From Pseudomonadota bacterium (GTDB lineage Bacteria; Pseudomonadota; Alphaproteobacteria; Rhizobiales; Xanthobacteraceae): a DNA stretch of 7,157 bases. Below the pieces are notes generated by a model. That model was not told where the DNA came from. It searched no databases and saw only the letters and a program-made list of their open reading frames with translations. The stretch lies in NCBI GenBank assembly GCA_021779635.1, contig JAJYAH010000352.1:1-7157 (forward strand), given 5' to 3'. Numbering within the stretch: position 1 is the stretch's first letter; each line of letters begins with the position of its first letter. Position numbers and translations under genes: made by a program. Positions 5,403 to 7,157 of the stretch are shown here, piece by piece.

Positions 5403-6314
5403 ATGCAGATTGACCCCCGTCTCCTCGAAGCCTTCCGCAGCGTGCTGGACAGCGGTTCCATCACGCAGGCTGCCGCATCGCTCGGCCTTACGCAGCCGGC
5501 GGTCAGCGCCCAGATCGAGCGATTGGAATCCGACGTCGGCTTCGCGCTTTTTTTTCGCTCGGGAAATCGCGTGCGACCCACAGCCGAAGCGATGGCATTT
5601 CGCCAACAGGTCGAACAAACCCTCACCAAGATCAGCGATCTGAGCCGCGTCGCCGCACAAATCCGTGGCGGCGAGGTGGGTTCGTTGACCGTTGCAAGTC
5701 ACCCAATGGCGGGGGTGACGCTATTGCCGCCAGTGGTGGCGGCTTTCGCCAGAGAGCGGCCGAACATTAAAGTCGAGCTATTCGTCCGTAACTCCGATGT
5801 GGTGCGTGGGATGTTTCCCTCACGTAGCTACGACATCGGTATTGCGGAGCTACCCGTCGACCCTTCTGGGCTGACGATCACACGGTATCGGATCGGCTGT
5901 GTGGCGATCATGCCCAGGAATGATCCGTTGACTGCCTACGATATCATCACGCCCGAAAAGATGTCGGGTCGTCCCTTTGTCAGTATGTCGCGGCTATGGA
6001 CAGCCTATCATCTGGTGGAAAAAGTATTTTCGGACGCGCACGCCCGCCTGAACGTCGTTGCGAGTTCCGAACTCTTTGCAGCCATCTGCACGATGGTGGC
6101 AAGCGGCCTCGGCGTCTCAATCGTCGACCGTGCTTCCGCACTTCAATTCCAGGGGGCCGGACTCGAAATCCGGCCGTTCCAGCCAGCCGTTCTTTACGAC
6201 ATTGCCCTGTTTCATGCCGCCGAGCCGAACCTCTCGACGATTGCGCGCGACTTCCTGGATGCGTTCGATGCGCACATGCGAATTTTGCTCGCACCGACTG
6301 GAGAGGATAGCTAA
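5403..6314 (+). CDS. LysR-family transcription regulator
   Basis: This 303-residue protein is a typical LysR regulator in length and layout. The N-terminal winged helix-turn-helix is LLEAFRSVLDSGSITQAAAS followed by LGLTQPAVSAQIERLE (about 7-43), then LFFRSGNRVRPTAEA. A linker helix leads to the periplasmic-binding-protein-like effector domain from about residue 94 (SLTVASHPMAG) to the end. ATG at 5403 is the only plausible start, since an in-frame TAA sits at 5391-5393. No Shine-Dalgarno sequence is visible before it (ACCAAATTTT), so translation may be weak. The gene diverges from the ABC operon across a palindrome-rich gap, which makes that operon its likely target, and its stop overlaps the M28 start. 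The inducer is probably the imported compound or a breakdown product; this is inference. An 8-T run (5548-5555) lies in the coding sequence. Confidence 0.95.
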   Translation: MQIDPRLLEAFRSVLDSGSITQAAASLGLTQPAVSAQIERLESDVGFALFFRSGNRVRPTAEAMAFRQQVEQTLTKISDLSRVAAQIRGGEVGSLTVASHPMAGVTLLPPVVAAFARERPNIKVELFVRNSDVVRGMFPSRSYDIGIAELPVDPSGLTITRYRIGCVAIMPRNDPLTAYDIITPEKMSGRPFVSMSRLWTAYHLVEKVFSDAHARLNVVASSELFAAICTMVASGLGVSIVDRASALQFQGAGLEIRPFQPAVLYDIALFHAAEPNLSTIARDFLDAFDAHMRILLAPTGEDS

Positions 6315-7157
6315 TGCATCTGCCGCCCGACGTGCCCGGCCGAATTGCTGCTGATCGCATGATGCTTGAAGAATTCGGGGCGATTTGCGACTTCGGCGGA
6401 CGCCTCGCGGGCACCGAAAGCGAGCGGCACGCAATGGAATATGTAGCAGCGCGCGGCAGCCTCACGAGCGGCGTTCCCTGCACAACACTTCCCGTCAGCT
6501 ATGGTGGTTGGCGAGCCCTGAAGGCAGAGTTGCATCTCTCTGACGGGATGCCTGCACGCTGCCACCCGTTGGTGCGCTCGATGCCGACCCCTGCCAAGGG
6601 TCTTACGGCCGAAGTAATCGATCTCGGCCGTGGCACGCCGGAAGAGTTCGAAGCCCATCGCCAGGAGATCCCCGGCCGTATCGTGCTGGTGCGGCACGAA
6701 CTGATGTTCGTGGCTGGCACCATTCATCGCCGTCGCAAGTACAATATGGCGCGCGATCTGGGCGCGGTCGGTTTCCTCATCGCAGGCCCCGTGGCAGGCG
6801 CACTGGTGGCAGGATCCTCCGGGAGGAGCGAAGGCAATGCCGGCATTCCGGCCGCGAGCATCGCGCCGGAAACCGCCGCGCGCTTGGCGCGAACCGCCGC
6901 GGGATGGGCGCGCGCGACGCTAGTCGTTGCGACCGAAGAATATGCGGCACAAACCTCGACGCTACTGTTCGACCTGCCCGGCCAGACCGACGAAACGATC
7001 GTCCTCAGCGCTCATGTCGACGGGCACGACGTCAACGAAAGCGCCATGGACAACGCCTCTGGCGTGGCGACCGCTCTAGCGGTCATTCGCGCCGTCGCGC
7101 CATATGTGCACACATGGCGGCGCGGCGTGCGACTGGCATTCTTCAGTGCTGAAGAAT
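6314..7157 (+). CDS. M28-family metallopeptidase, N-terminal part (PA-like insert)
   Basis: The reading frame starts at ATG 6314, shares one base with the lysR stop (TAATG), and is still open at the window end, giving 281 residues plus one base. The N-terminus GGRLAGTESERHAMEYV (28-44) matches the usual opening of M28 peptidases (GxRxxGT/SxxxxxAxxYI). Residues about 95-190 (VIDLG, IPGRIVLVR, ARDLGAVGFLIAG, GIPAASI) look like a protease-associated (PA) domain. The zinc site follows: SAHVDGHD (His234, Asp236), AMDNASGVA (Asp246) and FFSAEE (catalytic Glu280, Glu281). The last His ligand should lie beyond the window. Members are aminopeptidases, carboxypeptidases or amidohydrolases. No signal peptide is seen, so it is probably cytoplasmic and acts on what the divergent ABC system imports. 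The TAATG junction implies coupled translation with lysR. Family assignment is strong; substrate unknown. Confidence 0.92.
   Translation, partial: MHLPPDVPGRIAADRMMLEEFGAICDFGGRLAGTESERHAMEYVAARGSLTSGVPCTTLPVSYGGWRALKAELHLSDGMPARCHPLVRSMPTPAKGLTAEVIDLGRGTPEEFEAHRQEIPGRIVLVRHELMFVAGTIHRRRKYNMARDLGAVGFLIAGPVAGALVAGSSGRSEGNAGIPAASIAPETAARLARTAAGWARATLVVATEEYAAQTSTLLFDLPGQTDETIVLSAHVDGHDVNESAMDNASGVATALAVIRAVAPYVHTWRRGVRLAFFSAEE

Noticed and set aside
1..7157. tRNA, rRNA, CRISPR array, insertion sequence or attachment site
   Set aside because: No cloverleaf-like segment, regularly spaced repeats, transposase motifs or terminal repeats were seen on either strand.

Overview
The window looks like an accessory chromosomal (or large-plasmid) region of an alphaproteobacterium, most likely from the Hyphomicrobiales (rhizobia and relatives). 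This rests on the moderately high G+C, the use of GTG and TTG starts, and the style of the polar amino acid ABC transporter, LysR and SDR proteins. The genus cannot be told from the sequence alone.

Layout. Positions 1-207 are the C-terminal end of a short-chain dehydrogenase resembling 3-hydroxybutyrate dehydrogenases. Positions 208-776 have no intact gene but hold a decayed GntR-family regulator (372-635, broken in at least three places) and a weak hairpin with a T run. From 5290 down to 777 on the minus strand runs a compact five-gene operon: ABC ATPase, periplasmic binding protein, ABC permease, M20 metallopeptidase/deacylase and an arginase-fold (ureohydrolase) protein. Gaps are 40, 16, -14 and 14 bases. 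Diverging from it at 5403 is a LysR-type regulator, whose stop overlaps (TAATG) the start of an M28-family peptidase with a PA-like insert that runs off the window end. Between the divergent units lies an AT-rich stretch with a 19-base imperfect inverted repeat and an inner TTGCT-N8-AGCAA palindrome, a good candidate operator.

How it may work. The ABC proteins should import a small molecule with alpha-amino and alpha-carboxylate groups. The M20, M28 and arginase-fold enzymes, none with a signal peptide, would then cut amide bonds in it in the cytoplasm, under LysR control. This looks like a dedicated catabolic module for a modified amino acid or small peptide-like compound whose identity is unknown.

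The most notable point is that two adjacent enzymes each lack an expected metal-binding His. The ureohydrolase has GGDGS instead of GGDHS and also lacks the Glu that normally holds the guanidinium group. The M20 protein has Gly where the last zinc-ligand His is expected. The names agmatinase and succinyl-diaminopimelate desuccinylase should therefore not be passed on uncritically. A terminator-like hairpin inside the ATPase gene may also matter for operon expression.
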